From contig NZ_CP084703.1 in NCBI RefSeq assembly GCF_020519665.1, positions 744,001-808,000 on the forward strand: a stretch of DNA of 64,000 bases, read 5' to 3'. The stretch comes from Bacillus shivajii. GTDB lineage: Bacteria; Bacillota; Bacilli; Bacillales; Salisediminibacteriaceae. The notes under the pieces are model-generated. The model saw only the letters and a program-made list of their open reading frames with translations. It made no database searches and was not told the DNA's origin. Every line of letters begins with the position of its first letter. The stretch's first letter is position 1. This document shows, piece by piece, positions 9,167 through 16,872 of this stretch. The position numbers were made by a program, and so were the translations under genes.

Positions 9167-9255
9167 TAAATATGGAATGCAATTAAACGACATAGGCTTG
9201 GGGGTTTCTTTGCCCAACCATTTGTTTGAAAAAATATGGAAAGAGGGAATTCAAG

Positions 9256-9603
9256 ATGAAAATCGGTGGAACGAAAGTCCGAGGCATTGATGTCGATAAC
9301 GAAACACGATGTACACATTATGATTCAGAAATCGATCGGATTGCGATCAAGTTTAAATGTTGCAATACATATTATCCGTGTTACTCCTGCCATGCCGAGT
9401 TGACAACCCATACTCCAAAGAAGTGGAGTCAAAATGAGTTCGATGAAAAAGCGATTCTTTGCGGTGCTTGTGGTACGGAGCTATCCATTAACGAATACAT
9501 GAATAGCGGAGCAACATGCCCCAACTGCGAAGCGGAGTTTAACCCGAAATGTGCAAACCATTATCACTTATATTTTGACGTGGATGCTAGCTGTGAGGCA
9601 TAA
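9256..9603 (+). CDS. CHY zinc-finger protein
   Basis: 115 aa. Start at ATG 9256 (AGAGGGA upstream); a TTG at 9226 would add ten residues but lacks a site. The cysteine/histidine set CTHY, CCNTYYPCYSCH, CGACG, CPNC and a final CANHYHLYF matches the zf-CHY domain, which binds about three zinc ions. In eukaryotes this domain is fused to RING E3 ligases; bacterial single-domain versions have no proven role. Monocistronic as far as can be seen. Confidence 0.85.
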   Translation: MKIGGTKVRGIDVDNETRCTHYDSEIDRIAIKFKCCNTYYPCYSCHAELTTHTPKKWSQNEFDEKAILCGACGTELSINEYMNSGATCPNCEAEFNPKCANHYHLYFDVDASCEA

Positions 9604-9747
9604 AAATTCGAGTGACGGTTATATGTATTTTTTTCTAGTCAAGAAACAAAAGAAAACTAGCAAATTCCTCCATTGAAACAAACAGGCACACTCGATAAAC
9701 TAGATCATAGACTTAAAGACAGAATGGAAGAGATAGGAGCTACAAGG

Positions 9748-11481
9748 ATGAACTCATTTCCCTCGCAGCAAGATGTCAGCCGATGTCTTGAGCTTTTACA
9801 TGATCAATATGAAGTCCCAGATCGACTTATTAAGAACCTATTCGGTAAAAAAAGTTTCTCACGATTAAATCGACTCCTTGATTCACTTGATAGAGAAAAA
9901 GTTAATACCCGAGAATTGACAAAAATGCTCATCTTAGAAAAGGGAGCTCATCTTTTTTCAGGAAGTAGTGAAGCTGTAAGGGATTTAAAAATCTTTTTGT
10001 TAAAACAATTAGATGAGAAAGCGTTAATCGAGCTATATTCACGTAACCCTTCTTCTGGAAAAAAGATAACATCTCCTAAATACATGGTGACACCATTAGC
10101 GAAAAAGAGGTGGATCATGGGGAAGAGTTGGCCTCGTGATTTCATTCGCACACTTGGTTTTCCACTCGTGTTCTCCGGGATATCTATACCAAAAACGGAA
10201 GTGGCCGAAGCTGTCGTAGATGTTGAACCGAGAAGGGCCGTGCCACCACTCGTTGGTTTTCAGCAAATACTAAAAGAACAGATGCTGAGCGTATTATCAC
10301 TTGAAGGAGAGCACACACGCTGTATCGTCACTCTTCCAACTGGCGGAGGAAAGACGCGTGTCGCCGTTGAAAGTTTCATAGAATGGATGCATTCCGGTTT
10401 TAATGAAGGAAAATACTTGATCTGGATTGCTCAAAGTGAAGAGCTTTGTGAACAAGCTGCATCTTGTATCACTGAGATGTGGCAGGAAAAAGAATACCCA
10501 GTATCGTTACGTATTTATCGTTATTATGCAGGAAAACAGATTCATGAAGAAGATTTAACAGGTGGTGCGGTTGTTGCCAGTATTCAACAACTTTATTCTC
10601 GATTGAAAAATGAAGATCCGGTTTTAATAGAGATGCTTCGTGACTGTGGAGCAATGATTATTGATGAGGCGCATCATGCTGCAACAAAAATATATAATGA
10701 ACTCCTAATGAAAGCAGAAGAAGTTTGTGGACCACAATTATTTCCGATCTGCGGACTAACGGCAACACCTGGAAGAAGTAATGGCGAAACTCCTAAGCTC
10801 GTCGATAAATTCCAGGCTCACCTTTTACAACCAGAGCATAAAGGTGACCCAGTTTATGAAGACAACCCTCTTCTCTTTTTCAGAGAGCAAGGCTTTTTAG
10901 CTAAACCGAAACATATTATTTATGAATCCGGTAGAGAATATACCGTTGATGAACAAGATGTAGAGGTCGAAGAAGATAAAATTAATGCAGAGCTATTAGA
11001 CGAGCTTGCCAACGATGATTATCGAAACTACCAGATCGTTAAACGATTAGAGGAAATTTCTGAAGGGTCTCAAACCCTTGTTTACGCTTGTACAGTGGAT
11101 CATGCTGAATATTTATCGTCTGTTATGAACTCGGTTGGTAGAAAATCAGCTTCAATTTCTTCCGATACACCTAAGGCAACGCGCAGAATGTACATCGATG
11201 CATTTAAAAAAGGAGAAATTGAGTTCTTATTTAATTACGGCGTGCTCACGACCGGCTTTGACGCGCCCAACACAGAGTATATTGTTATTTGTCGTCCAAC
11301 TACGAGCGTCGTTTTGTATGAACAAATTGTCGGCCGAGGATTACGTGGTCCGAAATTCGGTGGAACGGAGTTTTGCACGATCATCGACTTTGCAGACAAT
11401 TTGCATCGTCTCGGAAAACCGTTAGCTTATGCTAGATTCAATGGATTTTGGCATAATGAAGAAGCCGAGACGAAAGTTTGA
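9748..11481 (+). CDS. SF2 DEAD/DEAH-box helicase with unassigned N-terminal domain
   Basis: 577 aa from ATG 9748, where AGGAG lies 8 nt upstream; the frame begins at a TTG at 9673 with no ribosome site and could start there or at 9724. An N-terminal ~170-residue helical region is not recognised. Then come the superfamily 2 motifs: Walker A TLPTGGGKT (about 10330-10356), DEAH box IIDEAHH, motif III GLTATPGRS, and in the second RecA domain TTGFDAPN and QIVGRGLRG. The closest broad class is the COG1061/type III restriction-like helicases. No methylase, nuclease or other defence partner is adjacent. A TIR-bounded repeat starts ~100 bp downstream. Confidence 0.82.
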   Translation: MNSFPSQQDVSRCLELLHDQYEVPDRLIKNLFGKKSFSRLNRLLDSLDREKVNTRELTKMLILEKGAHLFSGSSEAVRDLKIFLLKQLDEKALIELYSRNPSSGKKITSPKYMVTPLAKKRWIMGKSWPRDFIRTLGFPLVFSGISIPKTEVAEAVVDVEPRRAVPPLVGFQQILKEQMLSVLSLEGEHTRCIVTLPTGGGKTRVAVESFIEWMHSGFNEGKYLIWIAQSEELCEQAASCITEMWQEKEYPVSLRIYRYYAGKQIHEEDLTGGAVVASIQQLYSRLKNEDPVLIEMLRDCGAMIIDEAHHAATKIYNELLMKAEEVCGPQLFPICGLTATPGRSNGETPKLVDKFQAHLLQPEHKGDPVYEDNPLLFFREQGFLAKPKHIIYESGREYTVDEQDVEVEEDKINAELLDELANDDYRNYQIVKRLEEISEGSQTLVYACTVDHAEYLSSVMNSVGRKSASISSDTPKATRRMYIDAFKKGEIEFLFNYGVLTTGFDAPNTEYIVICRPTTSVVLYEQIVGRGLRGPKFGGTEFCTIIDFADNLHRLGKPLAYARFNGFWHNEEAETKV

Positions 11482-11585
11482 TTAGATGCAGGTTGTAGAA
11501 ACTTTAGTCGGGAAAATTGCAAGTGAATCTAAAAACTCGTAAGTAAATAGAGGATAACCGCCGTTTTCTCTTTAGATTAAATCTT

Positions 11586-12104
11586 TGAATCAATTTCATA
11601 ATTCCGTTTTTTGCGTAATGAAACGAATGATATGATAAATGTTTCATTAAATGTACGTTTTATTTGAAAGTGAACGAAAGACGGCGACTCCCGGAGGATC
11701 AGCGACGAGCAATACTTCTTCGAACTGCTTCGAGCTGCGACGAGTAACCGCAGGAGCACTGACGAGCAATACTTCTTCGAACTGCTTCGAGCTGCGACGA
11801 GTAACCGCAGGAGCACTGACGAGCAATACTTCTTCGAACTGCTTCGAGCTGCGACGAGTAACCGCAGGAGCACTGACGAGCAATACTTCTTCGAACTACT
11901 TCGAGCTGCGACGAGTAACCGCAGGAGCACTGTTTATCTGTGACGAGTAATCGCAGGAATAACGAGCTGAAGATCCGCTTAGGCGAAGAGTCGTCGAGCC
12001 TAAGTTAGCTGAGGACAAGCTCTCGGGAAAGCGTCCGTCTGAAGTGAAGTTCACGTTCATCATTCGGAATTTCGTATCTTATTTTGAGTTATGAAATTGA
12101 TTCA
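11586..12104 (+). mobile_element. MITE-like mosaic repeat A with 16-bp terminal inverted repeats
   Basis: The ends are perfect 16-bp inverted repeats, TGAATCAATTTCATAA (11586-11601) and its complement (12089-12104). Inside are four exact-period 57-bp units (11704-11931) each containing the core TGCGACGAGTAACCGCAGGA, flanked by unique segments also found, in reverse orientation, in the copy at 40232-40958. No transposase; frames open through the 57-bp units (19 codons each) on both strands are by-products. I see no clear target duplication. Classification as a non-autonomous mobile element is inference from the TIRs and a second copy. Confidence 0.75.
11704..11931 (+). repeat. Four tandem 57-bp units inside element A
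   Basis: Units at 11704, 11761, 11818 and 11875, nearly identical; the period is 19 codons, so open frames are maintained on both strands. Confidence 0.95.
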
Positions 12105-12211
12105 TTTAGTATAAAAATGCCGAAAATAGAGTGGAACATACGTTCTTGTTTTGCTATAATATGTATAGGTATTAGCTTGGAGCGTTTAGACATCGACTTT
12201 TAAGAAAATGG

Positions 12212-12217
12212 TATAAT
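12212..12217 (+). promoter_or_regulatory. -10 box TATAAT of the coiled-coil gene
   Basis: Perfect TATAAT 20 nt before the GTG start's ribosome-site region; the -35 is weak (TAGACA, 19 nt upstream). Confidence 0.5.
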
Positions 12218-12237
12218 AAAGTTAGGAGTGATGGAAC

Positions 12238-12747
12238 GTGGAAGAGTTATTAAAGCAGATTTTAGAAGGACAAGAAAAGCTGGAAATGCGGCTTGATCAG
12301 ATCCATGAGGGACAAAACAGACATGAAAAGCAATTAGCTCAACTGCATGAAGGTCAAGCTAGACACGAAAAACAACTAGTTGAACTACAAGAAGGGCAAA
12401 CACAACTGCATGAAGGTCAAGCTAGACACGAAAAACAACTAGTTGAACTACAAGAAGGGCAAACACAACTTCAAGAAGGTCAAGCTAGACACGAAAAACA
12501 ACTAGTCGAACTACAAGAAGGACAAGCTAGACAAGAGAATCGACACGACCTTATGCAAAGTGATGTAAGTGACATTAAACAAACTGTGAACCGAATAGAA
12601 TCTCATCAAGAAGAATCAGTCACAGCGATGTTAAAGCATATTAAAACAAAAGTTGATAAAAAAGAAGGTCAAATGCAAGCGTTGAATAAGAGATTGTTTG
12701 AGGTTGAATCACAATCAGAAGCCAAAGAGGAACAATTCCAAAAATAG
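12238..12747 (+). CDS. Repetitive coiled-coil protein, unknown function
   Basis: 169 aa; GTG start with AGGAGTG upstream and a perfect TATAAT before it. Almost all of the protein is predicted amphipathic helix built on heptads. Residues ~36-97 contain a 21-residue repeat (LHEGQARHEKQLVELQEGQ plus two residues) in two and a half near-identical copies, encoded by a 63-bp DNA repeat, so copy number probably varies by slippage. The C-terminal third is a non-repetitive coiled coil. No enzyme motif. It has no membrane segment, so is probably cytosolic. Followed by a strong terminator. Confidence 0.75.
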   Translation: MEELLKQILEGQEKLEMRLDQIHEGQNRHEKQLAQLHEGQARHEKQLVELQEGQTQLHEGQARHEKQLVELQEGQTQLQEGQARHEKQLVELQEGQARQENRHDLMQSDVSDIKQTVNRIESHQEESVTAMLKHIKTKVDKKEGQMQALNKRLFEVESQSEAKEEQFQK

Positions 12748-12795
12748 TCCTATCTTATCACACGACACCTCCCAAAAATAAAAAAGCAAATTAAC

Positions 12796-12842
12796 AGGGT
12801 GCATCAAAAGCCGATAACACACGGCTCTTTGATCGCCCTTTT
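12796..12842 (+). terminator. Terminator after the coiled-coil gene
   Basis: AGGGTGCATCAAAAGCC pairs with GGCTCTTTGATCGCCCT, followed by TTTT. Confidence 0.75.
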
Positions 12843-12866
12843 ATATTGCCTTTGATTACCATGATA

Positions 12867-12889
12867 TACCAATTCACAGGCACCTGGTA
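12867..12889. repeat. Copy of the CCAGGTGCC palindrome
   Basis: TACCAATTCACAGGCACCTGG plus TA, degenerate on its left arm, in the gap before the 5'-nucleotidase gene. Confidence 0.5.
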
Positions 12890-13003
12890 TATTATGGGTG
12901 GGGGTTGGAACGATCTTTTACAAAGAAGCATGGATTTTCCACTTCTTAACATACTAAGAATAAGTTTGTCATCTTACTAATGATTAGAAAGGAGCTGACC
13001 TGC

Positions 13004-14956
13004 ATGAAAAAAAGTGTCATCACTCTTTGTATCTTGATTTTATTTTTCTTAAGTGTAGGCGTTCATTCGGCAGAAACAGAAGAAAAAGAAAACACCGTCA
13101 CAAAAGGTGAGTTTATCATCGAGCTCCTTGACACGATGGGAGTAGATGTTGCTCCATATGAAGCGACTGAAGCTGTTCCGTTTTCTGATGTATCAGCCGA
13201 GTTCTCACCTTATCTTGATGCAGCAATTCGGCTTGGGATCATAGAAGATGTGACAAAGCCTGAGTTTGGTGAAAATGAAGAGATCACTCGTGAACAAGCC
13301 TATACATTTCTTGTAAGGTCACTTAATTTACGGGATTCATATAGTAAAGAGCCAATGAACGAATTTAGTGATGTAAAGGATATTAGTTCATGGGCAAGAG
13401 AAGAGCTTGCTGCTGCAATTAGCTTGGATTTAATTGAAGGCATTCATAAAAAGAAGATCCGCCCAAAAAAACTGTTAACGATTCATAACATGGAAGGGAT
13501 ATTTAAACGTTATAAAGATAACTTTGACCGCTTATCCATCGTTGTAACAAATGATGTGCATGGAAGAGTTTTGCCGAATAATAGCCAAGGTGAAATGGGC
13601 ATGGCAAAGATTGCAACGATTGTGAACCAACTGAGAAAGGAAAATAAGCATACATACCTCTTTGACGCAGGGGATGCTTTTCATGGAACAAACTACGTTA
13701 ATGTAAATGATGGTGTTGCAGCGGTGAAATTGATGAATGCAATCGGCTATGATGCGATGGTCCTTGGAAATCATGACTTTAATTACGGAAAGAAAAAGTT
13801 AGCAGAATTAATATTGATGGCAGAATTTCCGATTTTAAGTGGCAATGTCCAATATGAAACGAGTGAACAGTATTTAACAAAACCATACATAACGTTTGAT
13901 TTTTCCGGAAAAAAAGTTGCCCTTTTATCCGTGACCGTAAATAAAACATCGGTTAAGACTGGAGCTAGCAATGTGGAAGGTCTTCAGTTTGAACCAGAAG
14001 TAGAGGCCGTGGAAAGACTCGTTGAAGAAGTGAAGGAAGACGTTGATCATATATTTCTCCTTTCACATTGTGGTTACAATGTTGATAAAAAAATTAGCGA
14101 AATAGATGACATTGATTTAATCATGGGTGGACATACTCACACAACCCTTGAATATCCACAACTTTATGAAGGGACTTACATTACTCAAGGATGGGAACAT
14201 GGCAAAGCCGTATCAGTTTTACACGTTCTTTTTCATAATGAAAAGTTTGTTGGTATTCAAGGTCATTTAGTTAGGGATCATTCAGGCTTAGAAGAAAACG
14301 AAAGTGTCAAATCGATGCTAGAAGCAATTAAAGCTGAAGTAGGAGAAGTGATCAATGAAATTGTTGCGACGATCGATGTCGATTTAAATGGGGGGCGGAA
14401 AAATGTTCGCACGAAGGAAACAAACCTTGGTAATTTAATTACAGATATTATGAAAAATACAACGGAAGCTGACATTGCTTTTATGAATGGTGGAGGGATT
14501 CGTACTGGGATTCCTGCTGGAGATGTAACTGTCGGGAACGTTTATGACGTTTTTCCTTTCGGGAACCGAGTGGTGACGATGGAGGTAACTGGTGAGGATA
14601 TTTTACGTAGTTTAGAATTTGCCGTTCGGAAGTATCCAAAAGAGAGTGGTGATTTTTTGCATGTTTCAGGAATGTCATTTACCTTTGATCGGAAAATGCC
14701 GGAAGGAGAGCGGGTGACTGACGTTTTTATTGGGGATGAACCACTCAATTTATATATGCCTTACAAGCTTGCAACAGATGAATTTCTAGCAAGTGGAGGA
14801 GACGGTTACAGTTGGCTTGCGGAAAAAAACATTGAAAGTACGTCAGACAAATTATTATCGGAACTTTTCATTGAATATTTGAAAGAAGACAAGCCTTTTC
14901 CAACCGTGGAGGGACGAATTAAAGTGAAACAAAACCAAGAGACGGACTCTCAATAG
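13004..14956 (+). CDS. Surface-anchored 5'-nucleotidase / cyclic phosphodiesterase with SLH domains
   Basis: 650 aa from ATG 13004 (AAAGGAG 9 nt upstream). A signal peptide (about residues 1-22) is followed by two to three S-layer homology repeats (about 30-165; VPFSDVSAEFSPYLDAAIRL and EFSDVKDISSWAREELAAAI). Then the calcineurin-like domain: TNDVHGR, DAGDAFHG, GNHDFNYG, SHCGYNVD and GGHTHT, all metal-ligand motifs. The C-terminal 5'-nucleotidase domain has NLITDIM and NGGGIRTGIPAGDVT, and the substrate-clamping region. It should dephosphorylate nucleotides outside the cell while bound to wall polysaccharide through SLH domains. SLH anchoring rather than LPxTG is the notable feature. Confidence 0.9.
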   Translation: MKKSVITLCILILFFLSVGVHSAETEEKENTVTKGEFIIELLDTMGVDVAPYEATEAVPFSDVSAEFSPYLDAAIRLGIIEDVTKPEFGENEEITREQAYTFLVRSLNLRDSYSKEPMNEFSDVKDISSWAREELAAAISLDLIEGIHKKKIRPKKLLTIHNMEGIFKRYKDNFDRLSIVVTNDVHGRVLPNNSQGEMGMAKIATIVNQLRKENKHTYLFDAGDAFHGTNYVNVNDGVAAVKLMNAIGYDAMVLGNHDFNYGKKKLAELILMAEFPILSGNVQYETSEQYLTKPYITFDFSGKKVALLSVTVNKTSVKTGASNVEGLQFEPEVEAVERLVEEVKEDVDHIFLLSHCGYNVDKKISEIDDIDLIMGGHTHTTLEYPQLYEGTYITQGWEHGKAVSVLHVLFHNEKFVGIQGHLVRDHSGLEENESVKSMLEAIKAEVGEVINEIVATIDVDLNGGRKNVRTKETNLGNLITDIMKNTTEADIAFMNGGGIRTGIPAGDVTVGNVYDVFPFGNRVVTMEVTGEDILRSLEFAVRKYPKESGDFLHVSGMSFTFDRKMPEGERVTDVFIGDEPLNLYMPYKLATDEFLASGGDGYSWLAEKNIESTSDKLLSELFIEYLKEDKPFPTVEGRIKVKQNQETDSQ

Positions 14957-14957
14957 A

Positions 14958-14984
14958 GCCTCGGGTCATTGCCCGAGGCTTTTG
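14958..14984 (+). terminator. Terminator after the 5'-nucleotidase gene
   Basis: GCCTCGGG-TCATT-GCCCGAGGC followed by TTTTG. Confidence 0.85.
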
Positions 14985-15049
14985 TAGCAAGGACAACTTT
15001 CTTATGCATTCAATTGGTTAGGCTTGTTTATGGCATCGGACAAAAACGA

Positions 15050-15430
15050 TTAGCGCTCTTCCTCGTCAGTTAACTCATTATCCTCAACACGAATCCGTTC
15101 ATGTTCAGATGCAAAAAGGCCATTTTCTAGTTCGTTTGCTCGTTGAACCTCAGCTATTCTTGCGATTTGTTCTTTATCTAAGAAAAATTCAGGGTCATGA
15201 TGCTCTTCACTAGTAGTATCATCACTTTCTCGATTAACCTTATTTTCTCGAGAAGAATCTCTTCCTGTACTTTCAGGCTCTTCAGCAAATGGAAACTCTG
15301 CATTGGTAGCACGAGCCTGGTGATAATCTTTGTCAAAAGGATATTCTGAGTTAGTGACTCTACTTGATTGTTTGTCCGTATCGTCGTCTTGATGCTCTTC
15401 TCGTTGCGATTTTTCTTCTTCAATATTCAC
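15050..15430 (-). CDS. Acidic hydrophilic protein, unknown function
   Basis: 126 aa; GTG start preceded by a G-rich ribosome site (AAGGGGGG). Very rich in Glu, Asp, Arg and Ser, without hydrophobic segments, so soluble and probably largely disordered. A short motif is repeated: TNSEYPFDKD and TNAEFPFAEE, 16 residues apart. Its size, charge and Asn/Phe motif recall small Bacillus spore-associated proteins, but I cannot assign it to a family. It lies alone between a convergent 5'-nucleotidase gene and a divergent aldo/keto reductase gene. Confidence 0.6.
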   Translation of the reverse strand: MNIEEEKSQREEHQDDDTDKQSSRVTNSEYPFDKDYHQARATNAEFPFAEEPESTGRDSSRENKVNRESDDTTSEEHHDPEFFLDKEQIARIAEVQRANELENGLFASEHERIRVEDNELTDEEER

Positions 15431-15635
15431 CTTGTAATCCCCCCTTTAAAAGATCATGTATTTATTATTTTTTCCTGAACATGTAAAACTATCCGTTGGT
15501 GAACGGATGGATTTAGGTCCGGGCGAATCACGTGCGAAAAGAATTTATCACGCGAGAAGGTCACAACCGAATGTGTTATGATGTCAATAAGATACATAAA
15601 AGTACATACTACAGTTTTCGATGGGGTGTTTTACG

Positions 15636-16553
15636 ATGAAAAAAATGATGTTAGGTTCGAGTCTTCTAAAAGCGGGAGAGATATCGCTGGGCTGTATGCG
15701 AATGGACAAGTTGTCCGACCAGGAAGCAGCAAATGTGATCGATACGTCTGTAGAAGCGGGAATTGACTTGTTTGATCACGCCGATATATACGGAAAAGGC
15801 CAATCAGAAGAAGTGTTTGCTCAAGCGTTGAAAAAGTCAAACGTATCGAGGGAAGAAATCATTGTACAGACAAAATGCGGCATCAGAAACGGCTTCTTTG
15901 ATTTTTCAAAAGAACATATTATCAATTCTGTGGAAGGAAGTCTGAAACGATTAGACACAGACTACATTGATATTTTACTCCTACACCGCCCCGATGCGTT
16001 AATGGAGCCAGAAGAAGTTGCCGAAGCGTTCGCGGCGTTAGGAGAAAGCGGGAAAGTACGCCATTTTGGTGTAAGTAACCAAAATCCGCTGCAAATTGAG
16101 CTATTGAAAAAACATGTGGAGCAAGACCTCATGATTAATCAACTCCAATTCAGTCTTTTGCACACGCCGATGCTTGATGCTGGTTTTAACGTAAATATGC
16201 ATCGTGATCCGTCGGTTGTTCGTGACAGTAGTGTTCTCGAGTACAGTCGCTTGAATGATATGACGATTCAAGCGTGGTCCCCATTTCAGCACGGGATGAT
16301 TGAAGGGCCGTTTATTGGAAACAGCGATTATCCTGAAGTTAATGCGAAACTTCAGGAACTTGCGGAAAAATACGGTGTAACAGATTCTGCAATCGCAATT
16401 GCGTGGATTTTACGTCATCCGGCAAAAATACAACCGGTCATCGGTTCGATGAATCCTAAACGAATCACCGATATTTCGAAAGCATCTGACATTACATTGA
16501 CACGTGAAGAATGGTATGAGCTTTACCGTGCAGCGGGAAATGAACTGCCATAA
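15636..16553 (+). CDS. Aldo/keto reductase (YdhF-like)
   Basis: 305 aa. ATG 15636 has GGGGTG at 7 nt; an ATG at 15621 lies upstream of that site. Family motifs: FDHADIYGKGQSE with catalytic Asp and Tyr, VQTKCGI with Lys, LLLHRPD with His, giving the full D-Y-K-H tetrad, and the C-terminal IQPVIGSMNPKRI NADPH-binding segment. The sequence pattern matches the E. coli YdhF/B. subtilis YcsN-type oxidoreductases, which reduce carbonyl compounds; substrate unknown. Single-gene unit with terminator. Confidence 0.87.
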   Translation: MKKMMLGSSLLKAGEISLGCMRMDKLSDQEAANVIDTSVEAGIDLFDHADIYGKGQSEEVFAQALKKSNVSREEIIVQTKCGIRNGFFDFSKEHIINSVEGSLKRLDTDYIDILLLHRPDALMEPEEVAEAFAALGESGKVRHFGVSNQNPLQIELLKKHVEQDLMINQLQFSLLHTPMLDAGFNVNMHRDPSVVRDSSVLEYSRLNDMTIQAWSPFQHGMIEGPFIGNSDYPEVNAKLQELAEKYGVTDSAIAIAWILRHPAKIQPVIGSMNPKRITDISKASDITLTREEWYELYRAAGNELP

Positions 16554-16564
16554 GATAATGTATC

Positions 16565-16608
16565 TAAAAAAAGCTGACACCTAATGAACAGGTGATCAGC
16601 TTTTTTTA
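16565..16608 (+). terminator. Terminator after the aldo/keto reductase gene
   Basis: AGCTGACACCT pairs with AGGTGATCAGCT, with a T7 run; a mosaic repeat begins directly after the T-run. Confidence 0.85.
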
Positions 16609-16611
16609 TTT

Positions 16612-16872
16612 ACACTTTAAGAATTTTTAACTTTGCTAAAGGATTAAAGTAACTGCTCCTGCGGTTACTCGTCGCAGGTCGGAGTTATTTCGACGAAGCT
16701 GTTGCTTTGTGCTCCTGCGGTTACTCGTCGCAACTCGAAGTTTAATCAATGGAGTTATGCTTGTGGCAACTAAGGCTTTCGCCATTAGGACTTGCACTAA
16801 AGCATAAGAGCTTCTATGTAAGCACACTTCGCTTACGAAGAATCTCTTTAACGATAAGCCAAGTTTTGTTTA
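16612..16872 (+). repeat. Mosaic repeat B1 (261 bp)
   Basis: Nearly identical over its shared length to 45233-45439; both begin ACACTTTAAGAATTTTTAAC right after a terminator T-run and end GCCAAGTTTTGTTTA. Contains two copies of the core GCTCCTGCGGTTACTCGTCG (16655 and 16711) and a conserved hairpin at 16806-16848. Its last bases TTA form the stop codon of the LacI gene on the minus strand. Confidence 0.85.

Noticed and set aside
11577-11950. Three open frames on both strands through the 57-bp units
   Set aside because: The unit is 19 codons long without stops in several frames; no ribosome site, and the DNA belongs to a dispersed repeat.
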